DNA of 64,000 nucleotides from Adiantum capillus-veneris (GCA_014529385.2 CM043970.1:47457779-47521778), one strand, 5' to 3'; counted from the first letter of the stretch, positions 43,883-55,687 are shown. Program-made: numbers and translations. The notes: generated by a model not told the origin, from the sequence alone.

Positions 43883-46087
43883 ATGGCTGGATCACAGGAC
43901 ACTGCTCTTTACAATATCAAGAAGCTGGATGGAACCAATTTCCCATTGTGGAAGAAGCAGATTTGGCACGTGTTGGTACAAAAGAAGCAGATAAAACCTA
44001 TAAAGCTCAAGGGGATAAAACCAGAAGATATGGACGAAGATGAATGGAACGAAATGGATGAATTGGCACTTTCTACCATTATGCTGACTTTGGCAGAAAG
44101 CGTTTACTTCAATGTAGCATACGAGATGTCGGCTTATCAAGCATGGTTAAAGCTCAGTGATCTTTATGAGAAGCAGAGTGCAGCTTCACAGGTATACTGG
44201 CTTAAGAAGCTTGTTGACTTGAAGATAATGGAAGGGACACCTATGTCCAATCATTTGAATGAATTCAACACAATCTACAGTCAGTTGTCAGCTCAAGGTG
44301 TCAAGTTTGATGAACCTGTTAGAGCTATGTTCCTGTTGATCACATTGCCGGAAAGTTGCGACACTTTTCGCACAGCTTTGAGTAATTTTGCACCTCCAGA
44401 TGGTTTGAACATAGCAGGTGTAGAAGGAAGTCTGCTTACTGAAGAAACCAATAGAAAGACAATGGACAAAGGCAAAGGAACAGCCTTAGTTGTCAGGGGA
44501 AGGACCAAAGAAAAGTACAAAGGTGGAAAGAGGAATCAGTCTCGTAGCAAGTCCCGCAGTGCTAAAGGCAAGAGTGACATAGAATGCTACCATTGTGGCA
44601 AGAAGGGTCACATGAAAAGAGACTGCAGAGAATGGAAAGCAGGAAAAGGCAAAGAGAAAGCTAAAGACCATGGTGAGAAGAACAAGTCCTCAATGAAGAT
44701 TCAAGAAATAAATGTGACAAACACTGTTGCAGAGGATGACAGTCTAGTGTCAGGAGACATCTACTTCTTGAAGAATACAATGGACTCAGCTCTTCTTACA
44801 GCATCTGATGGAAATGCACTGAGTGACTGGATTATAGACTCAGGGGCATCACTTCATGTGTCTCCAAACAAGGAGTGGTTTACCTCTTATGTGACCACTA
44901 AAGATCATGTTCGGCTAGGCAATGGGCAGACATGTGAGATCTTAGGTGTTGGAGACGTTCAATTGAAGTTTCAGAATGGCTCTTCTTTCACGCTGAAGAA
45001 TGTGAGACATGTTCCCGCAATTACAAAGAGCTTGATCAGCACAGGTTTACTTGATGATGCTGGCTACGTCACCATTTTTGGACAGAACATGTGGAAGCTA
45101 TCCAAGGGTTCTATGACAGTAGCACATGGAGTAAAGCCTGGAGGACTTTACATGATTTATGTATCAAATGTCTCTAAAAATGTAATCAATGTAACCGAGC
45201 AGCCGAACGTTTCTTTGTGGCATAGCCGGTTAGGACATATGTCCAAGAAGGGAATGGAAATCTTGTCTCGTTCTGGTTATTTGCCTGGCTGTTCATTTAA
45301 TGATTTTGAATTCTGTGAACATTGTCTGTATGGTAAGCAAACACAGCAGCCACATAAGCATAGAAGCAGTAGAAGAGATACACAGTTGGCACTTGTTCAT
45401 AGTGATTTGTGTGGACCTATGCCTAACCTATCTCTAGGGGGAGCTTCTTACTTTATGACATTTATAGATGATTACTCGAGGAAAGTATGGGTTTACTTTC
45501 TCAAGCACAAGGATGAAGCGTTTAGTGTTTTCAAAACGTTTGTGACACTTGTGGAGAATCAGAGTGGCAAGAAGCTTAAATGCTTACGCACTGACAATGG
45601 TGGAGAGTATGTTTCAAAGGCCTTTCAGGACTTTTGTGAGTCAAAAGGTATAAAACGTGAACTTACTGCTCCTTACAATCCTTCTCAAAATGGTGTTGCT
45701 GAGAGGATGAATAGGACCATACAAGAGAAGGTCAGAAGTATGTTGTCTAATGCACAGCTGCCAAATGGGTTTTGGGCTGAAGCTGTATCAACAGCTGTTC
45801 ATCTTGTAAATAGATCTCCTAGCAAGGTTTTGCAGAAGGATTCAGTGCCAGAGATGGTATGGTCAGGCAAAATGCCCTCATACAAGCATCTCAGAGTCTT
45901 TGGCTGTGAGGCATATACTCACGTTCCAAAGGAATTTAGGAACAAACTTGAACCAAAGAGTAGAAAGTGCATCTTTCTAGCTTTTGGTAATTCTGGTGAG
46001 ATGGGGTACAGACTTTGGGATCCCGAATCCAGAAAGGTTGTCCGCAGCAATGATGTTCACTTTAATGAATCCAAATATCATTCTTAA
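43883..46087 (+). CDS. Copia-3 Gag-protease-integrase (734 aa)
   Basis: First part of the polyprotein. Start MAGSQDTALYNIKKLDGTNF at 43883. Gag residues about 1-230; CCHC knuckle CYHCGKKGHMKRDC at about 235-248 after a Ser/Arg/Lys-rich stretch; protease active site WIIDSGASLHVS at about 316; GAG-pre-integrase LWHSRLGHMSKKG at about 446; integrase core with Asp in LVHSDLCGPMP, Asp in RTDNGGEYVS and Glu in NGVAERMNRT, all present. The frame then reaches VFGCEAYTHVP and stops at TAA 46085-46087 (SKYHS*PERVEE). The same frame continues to 47863, so this TAA is the only break. Gag, protease and integrase could all still be made from this part. Confidence 0.95.
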   Translation: MAGSQDTALYNIKKLDGTNFPLWKKQIWHVLVQKKQIKPIKLKGIKPEDMDEDEWNEMDELALSTIMLTLAESVYFNVAYEMSAYQAWLKLSDLYEKQSAASQVYWLKKLVDLKIMEGTPMSNHLNEFNTIYSQLSAQGVKFDEPVRAMFLLITLPESCDTFRTALSNFAPPDGLNIAGVEGSLLTEETNRKTMDKGKGTALVVRGRTKEKYKGGKRNQSRSKSRSAKGKSDIECYHCGKKGHMKRDCREWKAGKGKEKAKDHGEKNKSSMKIQEINVTNTVAEDDSLVSGDIYFLKNTMDSALLTASDGNALSDWIIDSGASLHVSPNKEWFTSYVTTKDHVRLGNGQTCEILGVGDVQLKFQNGSSFTLKNVRHVPAITKSLISTGLLDDAGYVTIFGQNMWKLSKGSMTVAHGVKPGGLYMIYVSNVSKNVINVTEQPNVSLWHSRLGHMSKKGMEILSRSGYLPGCSFNDFEFCEHCLYGKQTQQPHKHRSSRRDTQLALVHSDLCGPMPNLSLGGASYFMTFIDDYSRKVWVYFLKHKDEAFSVFKTFVTLVENQSGKKLKCLRTDNGGEYVSKAFQDFCESKGIKRELTAPYNPSQNGVAERMNRTIQEKVRSMLSNAQLPNGFWAEAVSTAVHLVNRSPSKVLQKDSVPEMVWSGKMPSYKHLRVFGCEAYTHVPKEFRNKLEPKSRKCIFLAFGNSGEMGYRLWDPESRKVVRSNDVHFNESKYHS

Positions 46088-47863
46088 CCAGAGAGGGTTG
46101 AGGAGATTAGAAGAGTTGTCTTCCAAGAAGATGGACCTGCACGTGCAAGACAAAATGTCAGGGCTCAAGAGGAGCAAGGACAGGATAGAGTGGAACCACA
46201 GGTTGTGGCTGAGCCTGAGCCACCTATTGTGCGTAGATCTGGACGTGTCACGCGACCTCCTGATAGGTTTGTTCCATCTATGAACTATGTCATGTTGACT
46301 GATTGCAATGAGCCTTCATGTTACAAGGAAGCAGTGCAAATGAAGGACTCCGGGAATTGGCAATTGGCCATGCAGTCAGAGATGACAGCTCTGCATAAAA
46401 ACCAGACATGGAAGCTAGTTAAATTACCACGGGGAAAAAAGGCTCTACCTTGTAAATGGGTTTACAGGTATAAGATCACCTCTCATGATAGTCAGCCAAA
46501 GTACAAAGCAAGGCTTGTTGCCAAGGGCTTTAAGCAAGAACAAGGCATTGACTTTGATGAAGTCTTCTCTCCGGTGGTCAAGATGACTACATTGAGATGC
46601 TTTCTTGCATTGGTTGCCATATTAGATTTGGTGTTGCACCAAATGGATGTCAAGACAACGTTCTTTCATGGTGATTTAGATGTGGAAATTTACATGCAGC
46701 AGCCAGAAGGGTTTGTTGAGAAAGGCAAGGAAGATTGGGTATGCCAGTTGTTAAAGAGTCTTTATGGCTTAAAACAATCACCGAGGGCATGGTACCATAA
46801 ATTCCACAAGTTTATGCTTTCTCAAGGCTACAAACGTAGTGAGTTCGATCACTGTCTATATACAAAGAGGGCTAAGGATGGTAGTTGGCTGATCCTTATT
46901 TTGTATGTGGATGACATGTTGATTGCTGGCAAGCACTTGGAAGAAATTTCAGCTTTGAAGTCAAAAATGGCAAAATCGTTTGACATGAAAGACATGGGTG
47001 AGGCAAGTCATATACTTGGTATGCGCATTGAGAGAGATAGATCAAAGAAGTTGATTTGGTTATCTCAAACAGAGTATATTGACAAGGTTTTGCAACGTTT
47101 CAATATGGAGAAGGGAAAGGCACTGAGTGTTCCATTGCCACCATATGTAAAACTTAGCAAACAAGATTGTCCTGTGTCTGAGGAAGAACAGGCTGAAATG
47201 GATAAGATTCCATATGCGTCTGCAGTGGGTAGTTTGATGTATGCAATGATTGCTACTCGCCCAGACATTGCATTTGCAGTGGGAGTAGTAAGTCGATACA
47301 TGTCAAGCCCAGGCAAGAAACATTGGGAGGCAGTGAAAGGAATATTGAGATACCTGAAAGCTACAAAGAGTATGCATATATGCTATGGGAGTCAGGAGCT
47401 AAGTGTAAAGGGTTTTATAGACTCAGATTATGCAGGTGACTTAGACAATCGAAGGTCTACGTCAGGGTATGTCTTTACATTGGCTGGTGGAGCAGTATCA
47501 TGGCGTTCTAGATTACAAGATTGTGTTACTCAGTCTACTACAGAGGCTGAATATGTTGCAGCATCAGAGGCATGCAAAGAATCAATTTGGCTTAATCGAC
47601 TAGTAACAGATTTGGGAATCAAAGAAGAGATGCCTGTGTTATATTGTGATAGTCAAAGTGCTATACAATTGGCTCGCAATCCAGTTTATCACTCAAAGAC
47701 AAAGCATGTGGATGTGAAGTATCATTTCATCAGGGAAATGCTCGAGGATAAGCAACTTCAGCTTGTCAAAGTTCACACCACAGAAAATCCTGCTGATCTA
47801 CTTACAAAAGGACTTCCCTCAGAGAGTTTTGCTCATTTTCGCAAGCAGTTAGGTGTAGGGTAG
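46088..47863 (+). CDS. Copia-3 reverse transcriptase-RNase H (after one stop)
   Basis: Continues the frame of 43883 after the TAA. Linker RRSGRVTRPPDRFVPSMNY, then RT: WKLVKLPRGKKALPCKWVYR, KARLVAKGFKQEQGIDF, MDVKTTFFHGDLDVEIYMQQ, SLYGLKQSPRAWYHKF and catalytic YVDDMLIAG. RNase H: GFIDSDYAGDLDNRRSTSGY, STTEAEYVAASEACKESIWL, YCDSQSAIQLARNP, KHVDVKYHFIRE and PADLLTKGL. Ends at TAG 47861-47863. All catalytic Asp/Glu positions are present. It could be expressed only by readthrough, from the Met at 46190 on another transcript, or supplied in trans. Confidence 0.93.
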   Translation, partial: PERVEEIRRVVFQEDGPARARQNVRAQEEQGQDRVEPQVVAEPEPPIVRRSGRVTRPPDRFVPSMNYVMLTDCNEPSCYKEAVQMKDSGNWQLAMQSEMTALHKNQTWKLVKLPRGKKALPCKWVYRYKITSHDSQPKYKARLVAKGFKQEQGIDFDEVFSPVVKMTTLRCFLALVAILDLVLHQMDVKTTFFHGDLDVEIYMQQPEGFVEKGKEDWVCQLLKSLYGLKQSPRAWYHKFHKFMLSQGYKRSEFDHCLYTKRAKDGSWLILILYVDDMLIAGKHLEEISALKSKMAKSFDMKDMGEASHILGMRIERDRSKKLIWLSQTEYIDKVLQRFNMEKGKALSVPLPPYVKLSKQDCPVSEEEQAEMDKIPYASAVGSLMYAMIATRPDIAFAVGVVSRYMSSPGKKHWEAVKGILRYLKATKSMHICYGSQELSVKGFIDSDYAGDLDNRRSTSGYVFTLAGGAVSWRSRLQDCVTQSTTEAEYVAASEACKESIWLNRLVTDLGIKEEMPVLYCDSQSAIQLARNPVYHSKTKHVDVKYHFIREMLEDKQLQLVKVHTTENPADLLTKGLPSESFAHFRKQLGVG

Positions 47864-47941
47864 TACATCACTTCTCTACATCTCTTGTATATTAGCTTGT
47901 ATAGTAGCTTCTCTCACACTTAAAGTACCACATTGGACTTT

Positions 47942-47952
47942 AAGTGGGAGGT
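47942..47952 (+). other. Copia-3 polypurine tract
   Basis: AAGTGGGAGGT directly before the 3' LTR; the same tract precedes the Copia-2 LTR and the scrambled LTR at 16941. Confidence 0.8.
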
Positions 47953-48144
47953 TGTTGGGGTATAAAGCCCAATGTGGTCGCCCAGGTAAGTGGGCGGGCC
48001 GCCAGGTATGTACACATATTCTTTTGTAAAAACCTAATAAGAACTCACTATGCTCTACACATTAGAGTAGAGCGAGTTCACCATATCGTCGTGCTCTTCT
48101 TCTCGCACTCTCTCTCGCGTCGCACTTCCGCTCGTACTCCTTCA
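47953..48144 (+). repeat. Copia-3 3' LTR (192 bp)
   Basis: TGTTGGGGTATAAAGCCC to CTCCTTCA, then ATAAG. Confidence 0.96.
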
Positions 48145-48149
48145 ATAAG

Positions 48150-49410
48150 TTGATCATTTATGGATATTACAGGTTCAGTTGTTTTACAGGTTCACAGAGA
48201 AGCATCAAGATTGCAAGATTGGCATGAGAATGTTTGAGATGTCAAAGCCATTCTTTTGTAGGCGACTAAAAGATATATACACATGTTGTTGAGTATACCA
48301 TGTGAAAATTTCCTTTCTAAGGACACAATTGAACCACACGTGCTTTTGGTCTACATGAGGCGGGTTCTAAATGTGTATGCAGTTTTTGTGCTACGGGCAA
48401 CAACATTAGCATGGATTGCGCGGCTTCATGTTATTGGGCAAAAGAAAAAATGGGACACCTCTATAGATTTATAGTCCAAGAACATTACAACTTTAACATC
48501 AATAACAAAAATTATACCAAAACCACTCTTAGTAAACCCCAACCAAAAGGCCTATGCTCCCTTGGGAATTTACAAGCACACCCCCACCCAAAGAACCATA
48601 GCACATAGCACGGATTTACAGCACACGCCGACCAATACATATGAATACAAGGGCCTCCCCTTTCACAATTGAACATCACAAATCCATAACTTCAACATCA
48701 ATTCCACAATTCATAGATACATGCCCTCCCAATCTGTCTGCACACAACTTGCCATTAGGCTACCATAGCCATAACCCTGCAGAGAATTAGTAGTAATCTG
48801 AAGAGCACAACTCCAATTGGGGAAATTTAAAGCTTGGAAGAAATCTTGAAAAATGACTAGTAAGTAATCTTAAGATGACCAAAATTGAATCTACACGCCC
48901 CTACATGCAAAATTGATGCAAACAGAGAGTTGTCTAGGTACGACTACACGTAGAGAAGACAAGCTGAGGAAAAACACTGCATCAAAAACCATGGAGGAGT
49001 CACAAAAAGATAAAACCTTAAAATTTATGGAATTTTAATGAACATTTTTAAGTTTTCACATGAGTTTTAGTTATATACAAGTCTCACTTAAAAAAAATCA
49101 CTCACGAGCATATACAGTAATCAGACAGCTGACACTATGCTAGTGACTTGCCCTGCATGTACATGCACTTGCTAAAGCAAGCTAAAACCCCCACAAAAAT
49201 AAAACCCACACACCAGTTTGACATCGGGAGTCATGTGCATACGTACAAATTTACAAAAAACGGGGTGTCAAAAATGCGCCCCACATAGTTTGCCACACCC
49301 CTATCTGCTAGATCATTCATGATCAGCAACACAAAAGAGATCCTATAAACCGTGATGGAGTCTTCATTTCATCTTCATCATTAGCCACATGATCAAAAAA
49401 TTCCTCAAAA
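48150..49410. other. 1.3 kb without a recognisable gene
   Basis: No domain recognised. The right part (49200-49410) probably belongs to the 3' end or LTR of Gypsy-5, as it follows that integrase on the minus strand. Confidence 0.4.
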
Positions 49411-49421
49411 GAAGGATCATC

Positions 49422-50496
49422 CTAGATTAGAGTCATCAACCTTGCAATATACTTCTTTAACATGTAGCCATTCACAAGTGCTTTATGTGGGGTACCCTCC
49501 AAGTCATCAAGCTGATATGTGCCATTTGGAAACTTTCTTAAGACCAAGAAAGGACCCTTGCCACTTGATTTCAAACTTCTTTTGTATTTTCTTATCAAGC
49601 TTACTATTGTAACGAAGCACCATGTCACCCTTGTTGATGTCTTTTTCCTTCACCTTCTCATTTGCCTTTGCTTGATTGTCCTTCAAAACCTGATCATAAT
49701 GCTCAAAAGCCAACAACCTATCTAATTTTACACATTGCAAATATAAAATTCTCTCCTTGAGTGCATCATTAGGATCTTCTTTAAGATTTAGCATCACATT
49801 CAAAGCTGGTATTTCCACCTCAATAGGAAGTAAAGCCTTTTTGCCAAAAACTAGAGGGAAGGGAGAGAAACCAGTACCTAATTTGATGGCAGTCCTGTAT
49901 GCCCATAGAGCACAAGGTTCTGTAAATACCAAGTCTTCACATTATTTCTTGTCATCTTTGTAAGCATACTATGAGTTCTCCATTAAACTTCTCATTCATT
50001 CCATTGCATTGGGGATAATATGGAGTAGTAAACCTAGGATGCACATGAAGCTTCTCACGTTAATCCACTAGCTCTCCACTAAAACTTGGACCCTCGTTAG
50101 AAAGTAACTCCAATGGCATGCCAAATTTGCAACAAATTTCTTCATATATAAATTGGAAAAATTATTTTCGTGTGATTTGATTCACAGCTTTGGCTCTGGC
50201 CCACCTGGATAGATAGTCGACAATAGTACGTGTATAATATTTTCCTTTACCTGTCATAGGTAGAGTACCTATTGCATCAATTACCCACTTCTCAAACACA
50301 TCATAAGACACAATGGTGCCTCTAATTTCTGATTTGAGAACCCTATTTTCCATGCTTTGGCACTCTTTACAAGACTTGCACCAATGACAAACATCACGTT
50401 GAATGCTTGGCCACACATATCCTTCCTACAAGACTTTATGCAAAGTGCTCTTTGAAGCAAAGTGGCCACACAAGAATCCTCATGATTCTCCTCCAA
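49422..50496 (-). pseudogene. Gypsy-5 integrase
   Basis: HHCC part: VCHWCKSCKECQSMENR (50281-50416). Core: WVIDAIGTLPMTGKGKYYTR with the first Asp; the second catalytic region reads LLSNEGPSFSGE, so the usual Asp is Asn; PYYPQCNGMNEKFNG keeps the Glu. C-terminal domain in two frames (49507-49932 and 49422-49628): CALWAYRTAIKLGTGFSPFP, VLRYNSKLDKK, then KWQGPFLVLRKFPNGTYQLD and NGYMLKKYIA after a one-base frameshift at about 49560. Not functional. Confidence 0.82.
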
Positions 50497-50499
50497 AAT

Positions 50500-51300
50500 T
50501 ATATAAATTTCCTCTTTTCAAGGCACTTTTCTCATCACAAGATTATCCCCTTTCATATATAAGGCATCACCAAGTAGCACATACCTTTTGGCACAAGGAA
50601 CGAAGGTATACTTCTTTGATTTCTCCAACTCTAATGGAAGCATACTAGTTTGTAGAAACTCTTCCTCCCTCTCCAAAGATCCTTTTCCCAAATAAAGATG
50701 AGAATTAACCCTTATCACACACAATTGTCCAATTTAATCTTGTGTTGCACCATGTGCTTCTTCACTTTGAGACCTGTCCACATGCCTTAAACTCCAAGCT
50801 TCTAAATGCTTAAGCAGGTTCTTCACTTGAAAAAACATATTTTTCAACCTTGGATTCTTACTTTGCCACACCCCAAGTACTTGCTTACCCGCATCACCTC
50901 TTACCCTCACACAATGGATGTCAAGCTTAGGGCAAAGGTTGAGCCCTTTCTCCAAAGTAGCATACTTCGCTTCATTGTTGCTTTGTGCCATACACTTCAA
51001 ACTCCTTTTAGTTATCAAAGCACATTGAGGATCATAAATTACAGCATGTCATGAAGCTTCACCAAGCACTTTCCTGTAAGAACCATACAAAAACAATAGA
51101 TAGGCATTGTCTATGTCAGGAGCTTCCGTGTGTTGCTTCTTCACCGTGTTCTCCTTAAGAAGAAGAGGGCTTTTCTTGTAAGTAGGCAAATCAACCAACG
51201 TAGCCCTTGTACTCTCCTCAACAAGAAAAGAGAATTGGAATTCCTGTAGCTCCACAATCCACTTCATGAGACTCTTTGATAAAGTAGGGCTATTCACCAA
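50500..51300 (-). pseudogene. Gypsy-5 archaeal-type RNase H and pre-integrase
   Basis: 51049-51300 ends the first RNase H (SLMKWIVELQEFQFSFLVEE) and begins the second (AYLLFLYGSYRK), where the FDGS catalytic Asp is Tyr. 50734-51018: SNNEAKYATLEKGLNLCP, VRVRGDAGKQVLGVWQSKNP, HVDRSQSEEAHGA. 50518-50724: VPCAKRYVLLGDALYMKGDN, the pre-integrase segment. Separated by stops. Confidence 0.75.
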
Positions 51301-52700
51301 TTGAGGTAGAAGAGTGTCACGCTAGTGAAAAATGTGAATGGTTTGGGGAGAAGGTAGTGCCTAAACCTTCTACATGCATAAATCACACTCACCATGATGA
51401 GCTCCACCTTAGTATAGCCTCTTTCCACCTCTAGCTTCACCCTGCTGGCACAATAGATAGGATTCATGTAGTGGGAATTGTTACCTTGGGAAAGAGGCAT
51501 AGCTCCAATAACATCCTCACCTATTGATGGATTAACATAAAACTCCTTATACCAAATTAGGAGCTTGCACAGAAGGAAGAGAACCAATAACCTTTTTGAT
51601 ACCTTGAAAAACCTCTTCACATTCATTTGTCTACTGTAGAGGATCCAACCTTGCTACTTTGCTGTAGAGGATATAGAAGTTGAGAGGACAAAGTAATGAA
51701 CCTTGACATATACTTCACCTTTTGAAAGAAAGTAGAAAGCTGCTTTGTATCCTTAGGTGATGGGAGGAGAACCAAAGCCTTCACTTTGTCAGGACCCGCT
51801 TCAATCCCATTCTTTGACATCATATGCCCCAAAAACTTCACTCTTGGTTGAGCAAGATGACACTTCCTTGGGTTGCATTGACCTCCACTTTCATCATATT
51901 GCTTCAATTCCATTCCAAGCTTTGCACAATGATCCTTTCTAGAACTATAAACACAAAAGTCATAAATAAGATCCTTCACAAACTTGCCAAGAAAGGGAGA
52001 GAACACCTTATTGATGCGCTTTTGGTACCACTCATAGCCATTCATAAGACCAAAAAGAAGCACACAATAACAAAAGCATCCCCATGGTGTGATAAATGTG
52101 GTCTTCTTTCAATCTTCTAAAGCCAAGGTGAGATGAAAATATCCAAAGAATCCATCACATACACTATACTTCTCATGCCTTGCAATATAATCAAGTATAT
52201 CGTCTATGAAAGGGAGAGGGTATGGATCTCTCTTTATGGCTGCGTTAAGAGGGTTAAAATCAACACATATTCTCCACTTTCTAGCCTTCTTGGTGTGAAA
52301 ACAACCGGACTCACCCATTCTGCCGTACTCACAGGACATATAAAACCCGCTTTGAGAAGCTTGTCTACCTCTTCCTTTAAAGCATTAAGTTATACCTGTC
52401 CCATTCTCCTTAGCTTTTGGCGCGTACAAGCTGAGCTCCTTCCTTGATTGGAATGTAAATTTCCTCTCCTTTAAAGACTCTAATTTCCTCTTAAGAGTGA
52501 TGAATAAATTGGGAGATTGTTGTATCATATGTAGGTACTCACCCTTCTCATGACTAGTCAAGTCGGGAGACATCATACCTTGTATCAGCTCCTATTTGGC
52601 ATCAGGTTGAACTTTGTTTTGCATCAGCTCTTCAATTTGATCCTAAGGACCAGAGATATCCTCATTCTCCATAAGGCCAATAAATATTTGTTTCATTAGG
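51300..52700 (-). pseudogene. Gypsy-5 linker, RT and RNase H
   Basis: 52385-52700: linker (MMSPDLTSHEKGEYLHMIQQ). 52109-52339: GCFHTKKARKWRICVDFNPL, IKRDPYPLPFIDDILDYIAR. 51623-52063: the catalytic motif reads LIYDFCVYSS instead of FVDDFCVYSS, so the first Asp is Tyr; then KCHLAQPRVKFLGHMMSKNG and FFQKVKYMSRFI. 51294-51626: first RNase H (EFYVNPSIGEDVIGAM, NPIYCASRVKLEVERGYTKV). Dead by active-site loss as well as frame breaks. Confidence 0.83.
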
Positions 52701-53189
52701 AAAAAATTGGACTCTCAAAGGGGCCCTATAAAGAGGTTTGACTTTGACTCTCTTGTCCAAAGTGGGCAACCTGGTGAAGTACATAAATGCTATGTCAAAA
52801 ACTTGTCAGCCAATATATCATTGGAAAGCTCTTAGAAAGTAGTATCTAAATCCCCAAACTTTGACAAATTTGGAGTTGATTTGTAGAAGATATGGCCTTT
52901 CCACTGAAGCCAAAATGTGGGTGACATTTCCTTTATGAGACGGAGTTGTCACATCAAAAAATGGAATCTTTTAGAATAAATTTTTTTTGATAGCATGTTA
53001 TATATCAATGGATAGATCTTGATGAGTGTTGGGGGAAATCGTAGCATAGCCTAATCACCCCAAGACAAAAAAAATTGTCAATCCTAGGATCGGCAACCCG
53101 GTTAGGGCATGGAAGCACGAGCATCGGATGTATCGAATGAGAGGATTCAAGAGAATGCTCATCCAATGCAATAGAGATTAGCCATGAAT
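52701..53189. other. about 490 bp without a recognisable gene
   Basis: Non-coding, probably the leader of Gypsy-5. Copia-4 inserted at its right end; the flank resumes at 59740. Confidence 0.4.
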
Positions 53190-53395
53190 TGTTGGGGTGT
53201 AGGTCAGGTGGCCGTGGGAAACCACCCTTGTATACTTGATTTCACCTAATCAATATAGGGAGAAAAAGAGAGAGGATTGACTCTTCTCTTTCTTCTCCAT
53301 TAACCCAACATAGGCTGTCTGTGATTCATCCCTTCCCCATTCTCTTCTTCCCCTCTCTTTCACACACTCTGTACACGCACTACACGCGCACAACA
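53190..53395 (+). repeat. Copia-4 5' LTR (206 bp)
   Basis: TGTTGGGGTGTAGGTCAGG to GCGCACAACA. Confidence 0.95.
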
Positions 53396-53397
53396 GT

Positions 53398-53409
53398 TGG
53401 TATCAGAGC
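53398..53409 (+). other. Copia-4 primer binding site
   Basis: TGGTATCAGAGC, perfect initiator-Met tRNA complement, two bases after the LTR. Confidence 0.92.
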
Positions 53410-54118
53410 TCAGGGCATCCGTCCCCGAGCCCAGGCTCTCCGCGCATGCAGCGACCCCAATTGAGATAAGGGATCAGGCAGTCGGAACCTTCCGGCAATG
53501 CAGTGTGTAAGCTCGAGCTTGACCGACTGTGGGAGCAACAATTTGTAGTGAGCTCATTGGGGCAGCTAGAGAACCGAGAAGCAAAAGGAGAGCTCAAATG
53601 GGGGAAATCGAGCCAATTGAGGCAACCAACTGAAATCGAAGGCTTGCAGGTTTGTAGCTCTTGAGAAATACAGTACGAGTCAAAGGCATAAGACTTTTGC
53701 AGAGCTTGAGCACAAGAAATCGACACAACGGGCAGCAGTGAAAGAGCTTGGAGATGGTGAGCACTTGAATGCACCCGAGTACAATCAAGCAGGCTAAGGG
53801 CAAGAGTTGAAAGGTTCGAATGAAATTGAGCAAGCTTTAGGAGCTGAATTCGGGTAGAGGAGGAAAATCGAGCACCCAACACAGCCAATTGCAATGGGAG
53901 CAGATCGGGCAGTGCTACTCCATTGAGGCAATTTGGGCAGAGCATTGCCATTGAAGGAGGCACACTCAGGATGTAACAAAAGTTGGGCAGCAGCTTTACA
54001 TTGCAAGGAATTTGGGCAGCAGGTCGTGAGAGTTTGGGCTAGGAGCTCTCGAGTAGGAGCGCAGCAAATTGGGACTGCTAGAGAGAACCGAGAGCAGGAG
54101 TCCAAGGTTGTGTGTGCA

Positions 54119-54286
<168 letters not shown>

Positions 54287-54498
54287 CGTCGACTGCAGGC
54301 AGCTTCCGACAGACAACAACGATTTTTTTTAATTTCACAGTCCCACAATAGTGTGTGTGCAAGGGCTCATTCCCACCGATCCTGCGACCGAATCCCCCGA
54401 CTCCTCTCCTCGCGCTCGTGAAAAGAAATTTTCTCAGAAATTTGTAGTTGTGAGATAGAGAGATAGACACACATTCTCTCATTGCGCGAAAAGCTTGT

Positions 54499-54501
<3 letters not shown>

Positions 54502-54578
<77 letters not shown>
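54502..54578. repeat. (AG)n microsatellite in the Copia-4 leader
   Basis: About 38 pure AG units, 220 bp after the AC tract. Confidence 0.97.
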
Positions 54579-54581
<3 letters not shown>

Positions 54582-55439
54582 ACACCGTGCTTGCGAGCGA
54601 GCACAAGCAACCGAGTCCGACAAGTTGAGAGCAATCTTCACAGATCGAGCAAGATCTGCGATCGATACCGATCCGACTCAGTATTGATCGCTCGAGCATT
54701 GGTGTTTTACGGCTACTCGGCTAGCCACTTCCGCCCGGCAGCGGAAGGCGACATCGACATCGACACCGCTCATGCTCACCGGCTCGACACTGCTCATTGC
54801 GACGGATCTCTGTCATCCGACCCAGACACCGGGCGTTTTCCCCAGAGGAGCGCGTTCCCACGATCGATGACCGTGCTTGCGACATGGGCGGGTGAGGTAC
54901 CTCTATCATAGAGGAGTGACACCCGGCATCGGCATCGAGCGCACCGATCGCACTGTATGACACAGTTTACGGATACGACACCTTTGGCGGCTATTCGACT
55001 AGCATATTTTTTCCCGGCGGCAGAAATCGGCACATAGCGACACCGACACGTAGGTTACAGGTTACAGGGGGGTTTTTCAGCCCATTCACTCATAGATTCT
55101 CCAGGTTACCAGACACAACGCTTTCACAGGCGATTTGGCAGTCATTTAGCCAACAGATTCTCTGCAGACACATGCGTTGACAGATGCATTTTGTTGTGAG
55201 CACACTTAGTGCTACTGAGCTCTTTTGAGAGCAAATATCCCCGCAGGGATCACTTTTACTGCATGTAGCAGTTCTTGGCCCCCTGTTCGAGCGCGGTTTT
55301 ACTCATGTACGTTGAGTTGCAGACACTGCTCACTGTACTACGTGTGGAGCCATTTTTGGCAGTTTTTCCCGGCCGTTTTTGAGACTCGGATCGGAAGAGC
55401 CCTTTCTGAGACTGTGGCTAGTCCATTTGTGTCTGCATT

Positions 55440-55520
55440 AGCCTTTGGAGGGTCGATAGCGTGAGGGTTTCTTTGAGTTGGGGTGTGCTCGAATGTTGAG
55501 ACACTTTCGGTGATAGAGGT
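55440..55520 (+). promoter_or_regulatory. conserved leader motif 1 of Copia-4
   Basis: Counterpart of 43410-43490: GCCTTTGGAGGGTCGA, then TTTGAGTTGGGG, the identical CTCGAATGTTGAG (55488-55500) and CTTTCGGTGATA. Confidence 0.6.
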
Positions 55521-55687
55521 AGCTGGAGTTCCCCTTTACGGTACCCTCGCCATAGGATATGTATGTGGACGGTTATTTATGCTTTTGACGCTGAGTTGGC
55601 ACTCACATCGCAGTTGTTTTGTGCATCAGATGCCTAGTTAGTGCAGTTGGCACATTTACATGCATTTTGAGTTGAGTTTTGACTCCT

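Larger units (their letters stand above)
42593..48144 (+). mobile_element. Copia-3, near-intact copia retrotransposon
   Basis: 5.55-kb element with 192-bp LTRs differing at about three positions, a perfect 5-bp target duplication ATAAG (42588-42592, 48145-48149), an exact initiator-Met primer site, a 1.1-kb leader, and one gag-pol frame (43883-47863) with all domains and a single stop. It is the youngest full element in the window. Motif wording resembles Tork/Tnt1-like copias; lineage is tentative. Confidence 0.96.
49420..52700 (-). mobile_element. Gypsy-5, decayed Tat-like element body (minus)
   Basis: From 52700 down: linker, RT, RNase H, archaeal-type RNase H, integrase with GPF module. 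No Gag, protease or LTR assigned. Diverged from Gypsy-1, -2 and -3. Confidence 0.85.

Noticed and set aside
53403-53963. 186-codon minus frame in the Copia-4 leader
   Set aside because: Lies antisense in a leader between primer site and microsatellite; Leu/Ser/Cys rich without domain.
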